Source: Balaenoptera acutorostrata
Lineage: Eukaryota > Chordata > Mammalia > Artiodactyla > Balaenopteridae
Reading direction: 5' to 3'
Assembly (NCBI RefSeq): GCF_949987535.1
Contig: NC_080064.1
Coordinates: forward strand, 43,233,937 to 43,297,936
DNA: 64,000 nucleotides
This document shows, piece by piece, positions 22,469-34,735 of this stretch; position 1 is the first letter of the stretch; each line of letters opens with the position of its first letter. The translations under genes and the position numbers were made by a program. The notes beneath the pieces were generated by a model that was not told the DNA's origin, did not search any database, and saw only the letters and a list, made by a program, of their open reading frames with translations.

Positions 22469-23539
22469 TTTGCTTAACTTACTGTGTTTGCGGTCTCCTT
22501 TTCACAGGCTGCAGGTTTGTAGTTCCTATTGTTTTTGGTGTCTGCCCTCAGTGGCTAAGGTTGGTTCAGTGGGTTGTGTAGGCTTCCTGGTGGAGGGGAC
22601 TGGTGCCTGTGTTCTGGTGGATGAGGCTGGATCTTGTCTTTCTGGTAGGCAGGACCACGTCCAGTGTGTGTTTTTGGGTGTCTGTGACCTTACTGTGATT
22701 TTAGGCTAATGGGTGGGGTTGCGTTCCTGTCTTGCTAGTTGTTTGGCATAGGGTGTCCAGCACTGTAGCTTGCTGGTCGTTGAGTGGAGCTGGGTCTTAG
22801 TGTTGAGATGTAGATCTCTGGGAGAGCTTTCGTCGTTTGATATTATGTGGAGCCGGGAGGTCGCTGGTGGACCAATGTCCTGAACTTGGCTCTCCCACCT
22901 AGAGGCACAAGTCTGACACCCGGCTGGAGCACGAAGACCCTGTCAGCCACACAGCTTTTGGGAAGTCTGCGGTCTTCTGCCAGCGTTCAGTAGGTGTTCT
23001 GTAGGAGTTGTTCCACATGTAGATGTATTTCTGGTGTATTTGTGGGGAGCAAGGTGATCTCCATGTCTTACTCCTCCGCCATCTTGAAGGTCTCCTTAGA
23101 GTTTTTCTATACGTCCTTCATCATAAGAAATGATCTATTCAGCATTGGTCCAAACACTGGGGAACGTATCCTAGATGAATGACAAAGCACTTTTGCCTAA
23201 ATTGGGAAAATAAGACTTTGGAAAGAACTTTCTCAGATATTGATCATGGTTGATATGAAGCAGAGACCTGTCCAGAAACTGGAAGGACTCACTGATCATG
23301 AACTTGTTCACATTATGTGTGAGACGCCTGCTGAGGAGTCCCAGAAATACTGGGAGAGGAACTCAGTAGGTGGCTTTCTTTTTCTTGAGGCACACAGGAG
23401 CCATGGGTCAGCAGATCAGACTTTGAATGCAAAGGTAATCTGATTAGCACCCTCTTCTCCCCAAGAATAAAGGTAATGATCACTTTGGAGAAATACATAA
23501 AAGCATAATTTTAAAATATCATCTATAATCTGATTAGCA

Positions 23540-23905
23540 GAAATAATCCTGAGGAGAGGGGTTGAGGAATGGGCAACGTGGATGAAGGGGTCAAGAGGCA
23601 CAAACTGCCAGTCATAAAATAAGTCATGGGTATGTAATGTACAGCATGGGGACTAAAGTTAGTAATATTGTATTGCAAACTTGAAAGTTGCTAAGAAAGT
23701 AAATCTTAAAAGTTCTCATCACAAGGAAAAAAATTTGTAACTTTGTATGGTGATAGATGGTAAATAGACTTATTGAGGTGATCATTTTGCAATGCACACA
23801 AATGTTGAATCATTATGTTGTACACCTGAAATTAACATAATGCTTGTCAATTACACTTCAATTTAAAAGAAAGGAAAGAAAGAAAGAGAGAGAAGGAAAG
23901 AAAGA
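23540..23905 (+). mobile_element. L1MA/L1MB-type 3' end
   Basis: It contains AACTTGAAAGTTGCTAAG, CTTAAAAGTTCTCATCACAA and ATTATGTTGTACACCTGAAA, typical of old L1 3' UTRs, and ends in a GAAA-rich microsatellite grown from the poly(A). Confidence 0.8.
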
Positions 23906-25104
23906 ACCTATACCAATATCTTAGCATACTTATTTTCCAGCTTTTTTCCCTGGTATTTTTTTCCTTACATATTTGAGATCATACTATGCTGACATGCTTT
24001 TTTGTGAGGTGTGAATGATAAAGCTACATTTTAGGCATATCACTTTTTACCCCTTTACCCTCATTTAATTCATAGCAATCATCATCCCTGACATGTTATA
24101 TATTTGTTTACATAAGCTCTAAAAAAGACAGGAACTTTGTTTTGTTCACTACTGTATCCTCAAGGTCAAGAACACTCATATTTGTTGAAAATATTAAAGG
24201 ATAAAAAGGAAAGAAACCATCTAGTTACTAAGGATATTCCAAACAGATACCATAACATTTCTTAGTACAACCAGCTGACCAACAAGGAATAACGGAAACC
24301 TTAAGGCTCACAAATAATCCCAAAGAACAGCTGTCTACCAGAGAATCCTGGGAGGAAGAAGAAAGCTTTTTTTTCTCCATGACCCATTCACAATCCATAA
24401 AATAATTAAGCTCAAGCTCACAGAAAACCTTCAAGAGATACTCGTGAATCACAGTCATTAGTAAAGGATCTACTTTCTCAAGCTGGTCTTCAATTAGTTC
24501 ACTCACTCACTGACCCACTAATCCATTCACATTTAGTAAGCATCTTTTATGTTCAAGCCTAGGTACTAGGGATTTAGGGGGAAATAAGACACAACATCTA
24601 CCTTCAAGGAACTCATGATTTAACTGAGTGATATACATGTACACAACTGCTACACAGTAAGTGTTAAAATTCAAAGAGAGTAAAGGAGAAATAACACCTA
24701 GATTTATGTGGAAGGGGCAAAAAAAAACTTTACAAAAAAGCTTTCACACTTTTACTTGTGGACAGAAAGGAGGTGGGAGGAGACAGAGATATACACTCAC
24801 TATACCCAAATATACACCTGCTCATGCACACACATTTTTCCATTCAAAAATTAAGTGGCCTTGAAGAAACATTCATGACCTGTGGTTTGTGGAAATGGAG
24901 AAAATTAGAGAAGAAACATGAAAGAAAGCAGAGGCTAAGAATTGTAAAATATATGAACATCTGCATGCTTAGCCTGAGTCACCGCCTGTAAAAACGAAGA
25001 CCTACTTGGCATTTTACTAATGCTGGTGTCAAAGATGCTCTGGGGACACCATGAGTTCCCTTCTATATCCTCAGAATGTTATAAAGCTTTAATTAAGAAT
25101 TGGA

Positions 25105-25332
25105 GGGACTTCCCTGGCGGTCCAGAGGTTAAGACTCCTCGCTTCCACTGCAGGGGGTGTGGGTTTGATCCCTGGTCAGGGAACTAAGATCCCGCATGCC
25201 ACACAGTGCAGCCAAAAAGTTTAAAAAATAAAAAAAAAGAATTCTTCACATTCTTGATAGTCACCATCAATGCAATTTTCATTTGTACAGGTAGCTGGTA
25301 GTAAGTAACAGAAGATTATCAAAAAAAAAAAA
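25105..25332 (+). mobile_element. Short CHR SINE with about 80 nt of transduced 3' sequence
   Basis: The SINE head (GGGACTTCCCTGGCGGTCC...) ends in an A-rich stretch near 25238. About 80 bases of non-SINE DNA follow, then a second poly(A) at 25321-25332. The 10-bp duplication AAGAATTGGA matches at 25095-25104 and 25333-25342, outside both parts. A nearer candidate (AAGAATT at 25237) is shorter, so one composite insertion is the better reading. Confidence 0.8.
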
Positions 25333-26061
25333 AAGAATTGGAAAGATTCTGCATTTTCTCAGTTAGGAGTTAGTAAAATATTCCATGCAAAAAATTTTCT
25401 GGCACCAGAACTAATCTCATTTATAATGAAGCGTAAAAAGAACATTTATAAGTCAAAATAAAATATATGTAGAAACTGAGTGACCTGAATTTGCTTTCTT
25501 TAGTTTTCTTTATTAGTCTTGCAATGTGTCTATCACCAGGAGGAAATGCTAAAATAATTGAGAAAATATTAAAAATATTTAACATCCTCCTCCTATTACT
25601 ATCATAACTACAATATTTTAGAGGTAGGTGTAGAGTGATTGATTTTTAATAACAAAAATTTACCCTTATGTTTTTAATTTATTTTGAAAGCTTACAATTC
25701 TCCTATTCTGTGGGATTAATCTTTTTGCTGACTAAATTTCCCAGTGAAAAAGGACAGGGGTATAGAGGTGTGAGTAAGGAAGGTAATGTCCTGTGTTTGT
25801 GGCCTTGGGTATGTCATGCCACCTCTCTGAGTCTCCGTGGTTTTCAGATGTTGAGAGTTTATGAACAAGTAAACTAAATAAATATGTTAAGAGCCTATAT
25901 ATAAGTTGGCGGAGAACACATATTTACCAACTTAACCATGAAAACTAAAAAAAAAAAAAAGTCCAGCTTTCATTTGTCAAACAAAAAGAACTTTAAAAAC
26001 TAAAGAGAAGAGAAAACAATTGTAGACTAAAAGAATCCTTTCCAGGAAAAGAGCTGGCAAC

Positions 26062-26107
26062 ACAAACACACACACACACACACACACTCACTCACTCTCT
26101 CCCTCTC
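26062..26107. repeat. CA/CT microsatellite
   Basis: About eleven CA units are followed by CTCA and CTCTCCCT repeats. Likely length-polymorphic. Confidence 0.9.
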
Positions 26108-26194
26108 CCTTGTCTCTATTTCATTTGGAACTAATGAAGAGTATATTACAAGTAACTAGTCTGCATTTGGAAACCATTAAACTAAAAAGCAGTA

Positions 26195-26415
26195 GCAGCA
26201 ATAACAACAACTACCATTTACTACGACAGGAACCACAATAAATACTTTAACATACATTATCTCATTTAATCTACCCAACAAAGCCTGAGGTGTAATTATT
26301 AACCTCACTTTATAGTTTAGGAAACTGAGACTTAGAAAACCTAAGGAACTAGCAATGTTATCTGAATAAGTTCAGGCAGCTGGACTCAAGCATCCATGTC
26401 CTATTGATGACAACT
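26195..26415 (-). mobile_element. MIR SINE
   Basis: ACATTATCTCATTTAATCTA, AGCCTGAGGTGTAATTATTA and TTTAGGAAACTGAGACTTAG give a clear antisense MIR. Confidence 0.8.
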
Positions 26416-26699
26416 CCTCTCACGACTGTTTATGTTTCCATTGAATTCAAAATCTTATGACAATGTAGCAGATTTGAGACACATCATTTATTCATTTTTT
26501 CAGCAGTCACTCTGTAAGCCTTTGCTACGTCTCAAAAGTTCTGGGATGACTCGCAGGTCTCTGCCTGGGCAACTGAGTAGACGGTAGTGCTATTAGCAGA
26601 GATGGGATATCCAGATGTTTAGTATTGTTTTACATTTCATAAGGTGGACAACTTTACTTTCAGACATATATCTGTGACACATTAAGTAAAAGACCATCA

Positions 26700-26850
26700 A
26701 ATATATATATATATATACACATATAAATAATATAAATATAACAGACAATATACTTAAAAACATATAATAATATATGATATATAAATGTTTACAATATAAA
26801 TAGCATATAATATATAAATATAAATAATAAAAAATTATATACATACCCAC
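26700..26850. repeat. AT-rich low-complexity tract
   Basis: Alternating TA runs and near-repeats such as TATAAATATAAATAATA fill this stretch. No gene. Confidence 0.85.
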
Positions 26851-27239
26851 ACACATATATTTGGAGCACAGGGCTAGTGACTTAGATTTGTGGTTAGTAA
26901 TATGATCAAATGTTAACAAAGACAATTCTGGCAGTCATGCAAGATCAGCAGGTAAAGAGACTGGAGGCGACTTGATATCATAGTCCAGGTAAAACATGAT
27001 GAGGACCCAAACAAAGCTGAGTATAATGAGGAACAGACAATCAGGGTCCAATTGCGGGTAAAAGAACAAGATTTGGCAATTTATTGGAGATGAGGAATGA
27101 TAGAGAAAAAGTCTAGGACGATTGGCTGAGGGCCAATAATAGTGTCATTAGTACATAAAGTACAATGTAGAAGGAGGTAAAGCTTGGCTCTTTGTTATTG
27201 TTTATACTATACTTTGAAGGAGAGACTAATTGGAAAAGA

Positions 27240-27480
27240 TGACTATTAACTTTAAGCATTGTTGAGCTTGACACCTAAGGAGAAATATCCAGCAGGCAAC
27301 TTGAAACTACTGGAAGTTCAGGAGAGAGTTAGGCATAGAGGACAAAATCTAGGAGTCATCAGGAAACAGGCTGTAGTTGAAGGCACAGAACTGGACACCA
27401 CCACCACAGGAAGTGTGTATTCAGAGAAGAGCAGAAGGACCAGCCTAAATACGGGACTAAAAAGATAGCCTCGCTCTTCA
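27240..27480. mobile_element. Ancient LINE-type repeat fragment
   Basis: It reads TTGAGCTTGACACCTAAGG, CAGCAGGCAACTTGAAACT and TCTAGGAGTCATCAGGAAAC, related to the sequence at 34240-34520. Confidence 0.45.
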
Positions 27481-27631
27481 GTTTTTTCTCCAGAACACTG
27501 AGATTATTCTCTTGCTCTTGTTCTAAATAAAAGGAGACATCTGTCCCAGATACCTCCTGGGAGCAAACTGGCCTGAGGGAACAGAGACCAGTGCAATACA
27601 GGGCAACAGGAAAATGTTTTAGAACATACTA

Positions 27632-29062
27632 GATCAGCAGTTCTCAAAGTGTGGTCCACGCACTCCAAAAGTCCCCCAAGACCCCTTAAGGGAGGTCTGT
27701 AAGGTCAAAACTACTTTCAGACTATGAAGATGTTATTTATCTTTCTCACTGTATTATCTGCAACAATGTTGCAAAACCAGTGGTGGGTTAAAAAAAAAAG
27801 TGGTGGGTGCTTTAGCAGGAATCAAGGCAGTAGCACCAAACTGTACTGGTTGGTAGCAACTGTACTGTTCACTATCACAAACTCACAAGGGGAAAAAAAG
27901 GCCAGTTGCACTTATGAACGTCTGTCCTTGATGAATCAATAAAAACTATTAATTTAAAATAAATTGTGATCCTTAGGTTCTTTTAAAAACTATGGAAGAC
28001 AAAAGGAGAAATACACACAAGGCACTTCTGCTGAGTACCAAAGTATAATCAGTTATCTGGAGGAAAAGCACTTACATGATGGTCTGAGAAACAAGGTGAA
28101 CCAGCTGCTTTTTTCATGGAACACCATTTTTACTTGCAAGAAGTGACAGATAACAATGGCTATTCAGATTTAGGTATTGGGCAACACTTCTTCCTAAATA
28201 AAGTGAATCTGTCACTTTAAGGAAAACAACTGTATTTGTTGCGGATGATGAAAATTCAAGCTTTCAAGTAAAAACCGGAATCTTGGAAAGTTTTATCTGC
28301 CTCGTAAGCTTAACATTATACCAATACTTAAAAGACGCTCATGAGATGGATGGTGATATCAATAAAGATGATTTAAAAAACTATTTATAATGAAATGTGT
28401 CAACATTTGGAAGACATGCATAACTCAGTGAACCAATTCCAAATGACCAATGCATGTTACAAAATCATATATGGATAAAAAGTTCATTCAATGTGGAAGA
28501 AAGACTAATGGAGTTTAACATAACAGAGTATGAAAAGTTCATTGATAACAGTTTCATATTCCATATTGTAACTAACTTTGAACTTAAAATTTGTTGAATT
28601 TTGGTACAGTATCAAAGAAGAATATCCACAATTATCTGAAAAGGTTATTAAAATACTCGTCTCTTTTCCAGCTACGTATCTGTGTGAGGTAGATCTTCTT
28701 CATTTCACATGCTTCAAGCAAAACACATAGTGCAGCACACTGAATGCAGAAGTAGATATAAGGATTCAGCTGTCTTCCGTTAAGCCAGGCATTCAAAGAG
28801 TTTTGCCAAAATGTATAAACAATGCTATTCTTCTCACAGTTTTTTTTGGTTTGGAGTTATTTTTCTTGAAAAATATGTTATTTATGTTAATATGTAATGG
28901 GTTTATTGTTTTTGTTTTTAAATGAATTAAAAAATTTTAATTTCTCAGTTTTAACTTCTAATATAGTAAAGACTGATAAATAAGACCCATGTAAGCAAAA
29001 GCTCTTTGAGGGTCTTCATTTATTTTAAAAGGGGTCCTGAGACCAAAAAGCTTGATAATCTC
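27632..29062 (+). mobile_element. Degenerate hAT DNA transposon with transposase remnant
   Basis: The left end CAGCAGTTCTCAAAGTGTGGTCC and the inverted right end (GGTCCTGAGACCAAAAAGCTTGATAATCTCC) have hAT character. Inside, a broken frame at 28616-28690 reads EEYPQLSEKVIKILVSFPAT then YLCE. This resembles the C-terminal hAT dimerisation region (pattern LPFPTTYLCE) found in ZBED5 and FAM200-type proteins. Many stops and indels show it is long dead. Confidence 0.75.
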
Positions 29063-29103
29063 CAAAGTCACTGCCTGTGTTTGCTTCAAAAAACCGACTT
29101 TTT

Positions 29104-29411
29104 GGGCTTCCCTGGTGGCGCAGTGGTTGGGAATCTGCCTGCCAATGCAGGGGACGCGGGTTCGAGCCCTGGTCTGGGAAGATCCCACATGCCGCGGAGC
29201 AGCTGGGCCCGTGAGCCACAATTACTGAGCCTGCGCGTCTGGAGCTTGTGCTCCACAACAGGAGAGGCCGCGATAGTGAGAGGCCCGCGCACCGTGATGA
29301 AGAGTGGCCCCCACTTGCCGCAATTGGAGAAGGCCCTCGCACAGAAACGAAGACCCAACACAGCCATAAATAAATAAATAAAATAAAATAAAAATTAAAA
29401 AAAAAAAAAAA
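29104..29411 (+). mobile_element. CHR SINE
   Basis: A full CHR copy with A and B boxes and an AAATA/A tail. Flanks share CGACTTTTT on both sides (29092-29101 and about 29415-29424), a short imperfect duplication. It inserted beside the right end of the hAT element. Confidence 0.94.
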
Positions 29412-29849
29412 CAACGACTTTTTTCCTAATTATTTTTTGTTGTTGTTGGAATAAGAGCCCAATAAGGTTGAAGTCTGAATTTTTCTCCCTCAACCCCAAA
29501 GAGTCCTTTTATAGACATTTTATAAGTTTCTTACTAAAATTCTTTCATCTATTTACCTAACATTTTTCATTTGTTTCCCCCATGCTCTCAGTACCCTTCA
29601 TCAAATTCTGGGTTCCAAAGATACCTTAATTTTTTCATTTACATAGTAAATAAGTAAAGAGACAGGATAATATAGTGGAAAAATCAATCAACACGGATTC
29701 AGAAGTAAATTGGTATGTGGTCCTGGGGCTCAGCTTCCCTTCCGTATATCAGGAAATCAGACTAGATAATAGTTCTCAAACCTTAAATGGAATTCCAACA
29801 TATAAGACAAGTAAGATGGATTTTAAGAGTTAACTCTAAATTCATTTTT

Positions 29850-30180
29850 TAAAAATTTATTTATTTTATTTACTTATTTTTGGCTGCGTTGGGTCTTCGT
29901 TGCTGCATGCGGGCTTTGTCTAGTTCCAGCAAGCGGGGGCTGTTCTTCCTTGCGGTGCGCGGGCTTCTCATTGCGGTGTCTTCTCTTGTTGCGGAGCAGG
30001 GGCTCTAGGCACTTGGGCTTCAGTAGTTGTGGCTCGTAGGCTCTAGAGCACAGGCTCAGTAGTTGTGGCGCACGGGCTTAGATGCTCAACGGCATGTGGG
30101 ATCTTCCCGGACCAGGGCTCGAACCCGTGTCCCCTGCATTGGCAGGTGGATTTGTAACAACTGTGCCACCAGGGAAGCCC
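29850..30180 (-). mobile_element. CHR SINE
   Basis: This is the reverse complement of a CHR element (plus strand ends GCCACCAGGGAAGCCC at 30180) with a poly(T)/TTTA tail at the left. The duplication TCTAAATTCATTTTT at 29835-29849 matches TCTTAATTCATTTTT at 30181-30195 with one mismatch. It is more diverged than the other long copies. Confidence 0.93.
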
Positions 30181-30754
30181 TCTTAATTCATTTTTAAGTT
30201 CAAATTTATAACATTTATTTATCACAGCGACAATGAAGCAATTTTGATTAACACAAATGTTTAAAGTCAGGGATCAAACTTATTTCTGTACTTGGTTTTG
30301 GTTGCTCTATTTGAAAAACATAATTCATCCAAGAAAGTAGCTATAACATACAGTTTTGAACAACAGTCTTGTAATCTCAGGGTGGTTTAAATAAATGTTT
30401 ATTCAGAGGTTTGCACAAAAACCACTTAACTTGATAGTTCTTTAAAGCACCAGTGCATTCCAATATGTTAAAATCTGGTTTGTAACAGATATGAATGCAT
30501 ATACCTAATTAACTTGCAGTTTTTAAAAATTCAAAGACACTTAAAAAATAATGAAACTAGATTCTGCCAATTCCCTGAAGACCTCTCTGGAAGCTGGTTT
30601 CGTGGAAAATAATGTGAAAACTCTGGTCCATAGCATGTCTAAGGTTCCTTCTGCTCTAACAAAGGCAGTAATGTAAGTTTGAGAGAGAAAAAAATCTGTG
30701 GCATCACCCTACGCCAATTTTTATATTGTCAGAACTGGATGAGAAGATATAAGG

Positions 30755-30970
30755 CAGAGGCATGGTAACAAAGTGATTAACAGCATGAGCTCTGAAATAA
30801 GACATGGATTAGAAACTGAGCATTGCTACAGTTATTGTGATTTTGGGCAAACTGCTTGGTCAGAGTCTCATTTTCCTCATTATTAAAGTGAGAAAGAATA
30901 GCACCTGTCTCATATAACCATTTTAAAGATTAAATGAGAAAAATGCAAAAACAAAGTTTGGATGACCTTG
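30755..30970 (+). mobile_element. MIR SINE
   Basis: TGATTTTGGGCAAACTGCTT, CATTTTCCTCATTATTAAAG and TTAAAGATTAAATGAGAAA are MIR landmarks. Confidence 0.75.
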
Positions 30971-31149
30971 TATATAGCTTTGAAAAAAAAACAGAAAGGG
31001 AAAGAACGTTCAGACCTCTGATATTTCTGAGTCTGTGGAAAGTCTGTATAACTCAGCCCCAGACGCCACTAACACGAAGCCCATTCAATTCTAAACAGTT
31101 TTAGTTCTAAGATCCTCATTCAAATCATGATGTCAGCCAGATCATCGGT

Positions 31150-33470
31150 GAGGAAGATACAGGCTCTCATTTTGTATGTAAAGATGGTTCAACATAGGAA
31201 AATCAACTAATGTTAATACACCACATTAACAGAATGAAGGAAAAGAAACCCCACGTGATCATCTCAATTGATGCAGAAAAAGCATTTGACAAAATTCAAA
31301 ATCCTTTCATGATAAAACACTGAGCAAACTAGGAAAAGAAGAAAACTACTTCAACATAATAAAGACCATATATGAAAAGCCAACACTGAACATCATACCA
31401 ATGGTGAGAGATTGAAAGCTTTTTCTCTAAAATTTTTAACAAGACAAGGATGCTCACCTTCACCACTTCTATTCAACATAGAAATACTAGCCAGAGCAAT
31501 TAGGCAAGGGGGAAAAAAAAGGCATCCAAACTGGAAAGAAAGAAGTAAAATTATCTCTGTTTGCAGAAGACATGCTCTTACATGCAGAAAACCCTAAAGA
31601 TTCTACAAACAAACAAAAAACCTGTTTAGAATAAATAACTTGAGCAAGGTAGCAGGATACAAAATCAATGCACAAAAAATCAGTAGCATTTCCATATACT
31701 GATAATCTGAACAATCTGTAAAGGAAATTAAGAAAACAATGTCATTTACAATAGCATCAAAAAGAATAAAATACTTAGGAATTAGCCAAGGAGGACTTGT
31801 ATACTGACAACTATAAAACATTCTGAAAGAATGTAGATACAGATAAATGGAAAAATGGCCCACACTCATGGATTGGAAGACTTCGTATTGTTAAGACATT
31901 AATACCATCCAAAGCAATCCATAGATTCAATGTAATCACTGTGAAAATCCCTATGACATTTGTTTGCAGAAATAGAAAATTCATCCTCAAATTCATATGG
32001 AATCTCAGGGGACCCTGAATAGCAAACACATTCTTGAAGAAGAATAACAAAGTTACAGGTCTCAAACTTTCTGATTTCAAAACTTATTACAAAGCTATCA
32101 TAATCAAAACAGTACTAGCCTTAAGACATTTAGGTCAATGGAACAGAACAGAGAGCCCAGAAATAAACCTATGTATGTATAGTCAAATGATTTTCTACAA
32201 ATATGTCAAGACCACTCAGTGAGGAAAGGACAAGTGGTGTTGGGAACACTGGATATCCACATGAAAAAGAATGAAGTAAAACTAACTCAAAATGGATCAA
32301 AGACCTAAATGTAAGATCTAAAACTAAAAACTCTTAGAAGAAAACTTAAGTGAAAGCTTCACAACATTGGATTTAGCAATACTTTTCTTGGATAGGACAC
32401 TAAAAGCACAGGCAACAAAAGAAAAAGTAGATAAACTGGACTACATCACAATTAAAAAGTTTTGTGCACCAACAGACAGTATCAACAGAATGAAAAGGCA
32501 ACCTACGATATGGGAGAAAACATTTGCAAATCATATGTCTCCTAAGGGGTTAATACCCAGAGTATATAAAGAACTCCTACAATGCAACAACAAAAAAGCA
32601 AACAACTGATTTTTAAAAATGTGCCAAGTACCTGAACAGACATTTCTTCAAAGATATACAAATGGCCAATATGCACACAAAAAGATCAAAACCACTAATC
32701 ATTAGGGAAATGCAAATCAAATTAATGAGCTGCCACTTCACACCCATTAAAACAGCTATTATCAAAAAACCAGAAAGTAGTTAGTGTTGGCAAGGATGTA
32801 AAGAACTTGGAACCCTTGTGCACTATTGCTGGGAATGTAAAATAGTAAGTCATGGAAAACAGTACAGTGGCTTCTCAAAAAATTAAAAATAGAATTACCA
32901 TATGATCTAGCAATTCTTGGTATATACCCAAAAGAACTAAAACCAGGGACTTGAATAGGTATTTGTACACTCATAGGAATGGGAGCATTATTCACAATAG
33001 TCAAAATGTGGAAGCAACCCAAGTGTCTATTGATGGATGAATAGACAAACAAAACGTGGTATATTCATACAATAGAATATTATTCAGTCTTAAAAATGAA
33101 GGAAGTTCTGGTACATGCTACAACATGGATGAACCTTGAGGAAATTATGCCAAGTGAAATAAGCCCAATACACAAAAAGACAAATACTATATGATTCCAC
33201 TTATGTGAGGTACCTAGAGTAGTCAAATTCATAAACACAGTAAGTAAATGGTGGTTGCCAGGGCCTGGTGGGAAGGGGAAATGGGGAGTTCTTGTTTAAC
33301 TGGTACAGAGTTTCAGTTTTAGAAGATCAAAAAAGTTCTGGAGATAGATGAATGTAATGGTTGCACAACAATGTGAAGGTACTTAATACCACTAATTGTA
33401 TACTTAAAAATGGTTAAAATGGTAAATTTTATGTCATGTATATTTTACCACAATGTTAAAAAACCCACTT
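31150..33470 (+). mobile_element. Older LINE-1 ORF2 and 3' UTR fragment
   Basis: The RT region is recognisable near 31255-31600 ([18 protein letters not shown], [13 protein letters not shown]), then the ORF2 C-terminal part and a 3' UTR ending near 33470 with AATGTTAAAAAA. Numerous stops and indels put it well before the two long L1 copies. Confidence 0.85.
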
Positions 33471-33539
33471 ATCAGAAAAAATAAACAATGTGTCCCTCCC
33501 CCTACAAAGATTCTCATCCACTGAGCTCCTTTCACACGC

Positions 33540-34520
33540 TCTGTGAGAATGGTAATTGATTCACCCATTCATTAAGTAATACTATGTACCCAGGTATGGT
33601 TTAAAGTTCTTGGGATACATCAGTGAAGAAAAAGTTAAGGTCCTGTGGACCTCAAAATCTAGTGGGAGGAGGAGGAGGAGACAGATAAGAGAAAAAGAAA
33701 GTAATTTATATAGTATGCTGGAAAGTAATAAGCCAAAATAAAATAAGAAAGAGTAGGGAACAATACGGTGGGAGTGCTGGGCTAGATGAGAAGGTGACAT
33801 TTTGGCAAAGATTCGTTAGAGGTTATGGAGATCATCATGTGGTTATATGAAGAAAAATCATCCTAGGAATGGGGAACAGCTAAGAGCAAAGGGCCTAAGG
33901 TTCATGAGCCTGTTTTTTGAGCAATGGTAAGAAGGTCAGTGTGGCTGGAGCAGAGCGAGTAAAGGGAATAATGATGAGATATTATTAGAAAGGTTTAGGC
34001 CACTGTAAGGTTTTTATTGTACATAATTTGAAGGTAGAACCTGATAGGAAGTCAAGAAGACTTCCTGATACATTAGAGACAGAATAAGAGGAAAAAAAGA
34101 ACCAAGGATGATTCTAAGTTTTTAGGTCTTAGCAGTGTTAAAGATGAAATTACCATTAATTAAGATGGGGAAAGGTTCAAGAGAAGCAGGTTTGGGGAGG
34201 AAGATTAGGTGTCTGGTGTTAGACATGTTGTGTTAGATATATCTATGAGCTATTTGAATGGAGATATGGATAGGTAGTTGGATATATGAGTCTAGAGTTC
34301 AAGGGAAAAATGTGGCTAGAGTTAAAAATCAGCATATAGAGAGTATGTAAAACCATGAAACCAGATGAGATCCCCAAGGAGTAGAGACAGAGAAGAAAAG
34401 AAGTCCACAGCCTGACACCTGGAGCAACACAACATAAAGAAGTTGGGGAAAAGAGGAAGAATCAGCAAAGGAGACAGAAGGAATGACCAAAGAGGCTGGT
34501 GGAAAACCAGAGACAACATC
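33540..34520. mobile_element. Ancient LINE-type repeat, long fragment
   Basis: It has a chain of motifs of one old repeat: GGATACATCAGTGAAGAAA, GTGTGGCTGGAGCAGAGCG, GTTGGATATATGAGTCTAG and ATGAGATCCCCAAGGAGTAG. At about 1 kb it is the longest copy of this repeat in the window. Confidence 0.5.
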
Positions 34521-34524
34521 TGAA

Positions 34525-34735
34525 TGTGAGTCAATCTGTTACTACTTCTTTAACCTTGTGAACTGGCTTCATCTCTCCATTTCTTGATTTTCCTTGTCTG
34601 TACAATAAACATAATACCAGTTTTCTCAGGTAGTTGCTCTGAGAATTAAACGAGACCAAATACAGGAAAATGGTTAGCACGTAGAGTGCCGGAACTAAGT
34701 AAGTGCTCAATAAATGGTATCTATTACTATGATGA
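34525..34735 (+). mobile_element. MIR SINE
   Basis: TTTTCCTTGTCTGTACAATA, GAGAATTAAACGAGACC and AAGTAAGTGCTCAATAAATG show the 3' two-thirds of a MIR. Confidence 0.8.

Larger units (their letters stand above)
16690..23095 (-). mobile_element. LINE-1 copy, near full length but with a shortened 5' UTR
   Basis: On the minus strand it begins GGAGACCTTCAAGATGGCGG at 23095, runs through 5' UTR, ORF1 and ORF2, and ends in a 3' UTR with poly(A) at 16690-16700. It is interrupted by two CHR SINEs (18147-18453 and 19220-19514). It lacks about 1.5 kb of 5' UTR present in the plus-strand L1 at 35942. Flanks TTACTGGAGTTTTT (16681) and TTAGAGTTTTT (23096) may be a diverged target-site duplication. It lies in sense with EPS15 inside the 29-kb intron and is inactive, because both ORFs are broken. 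Confidence 0.95.
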
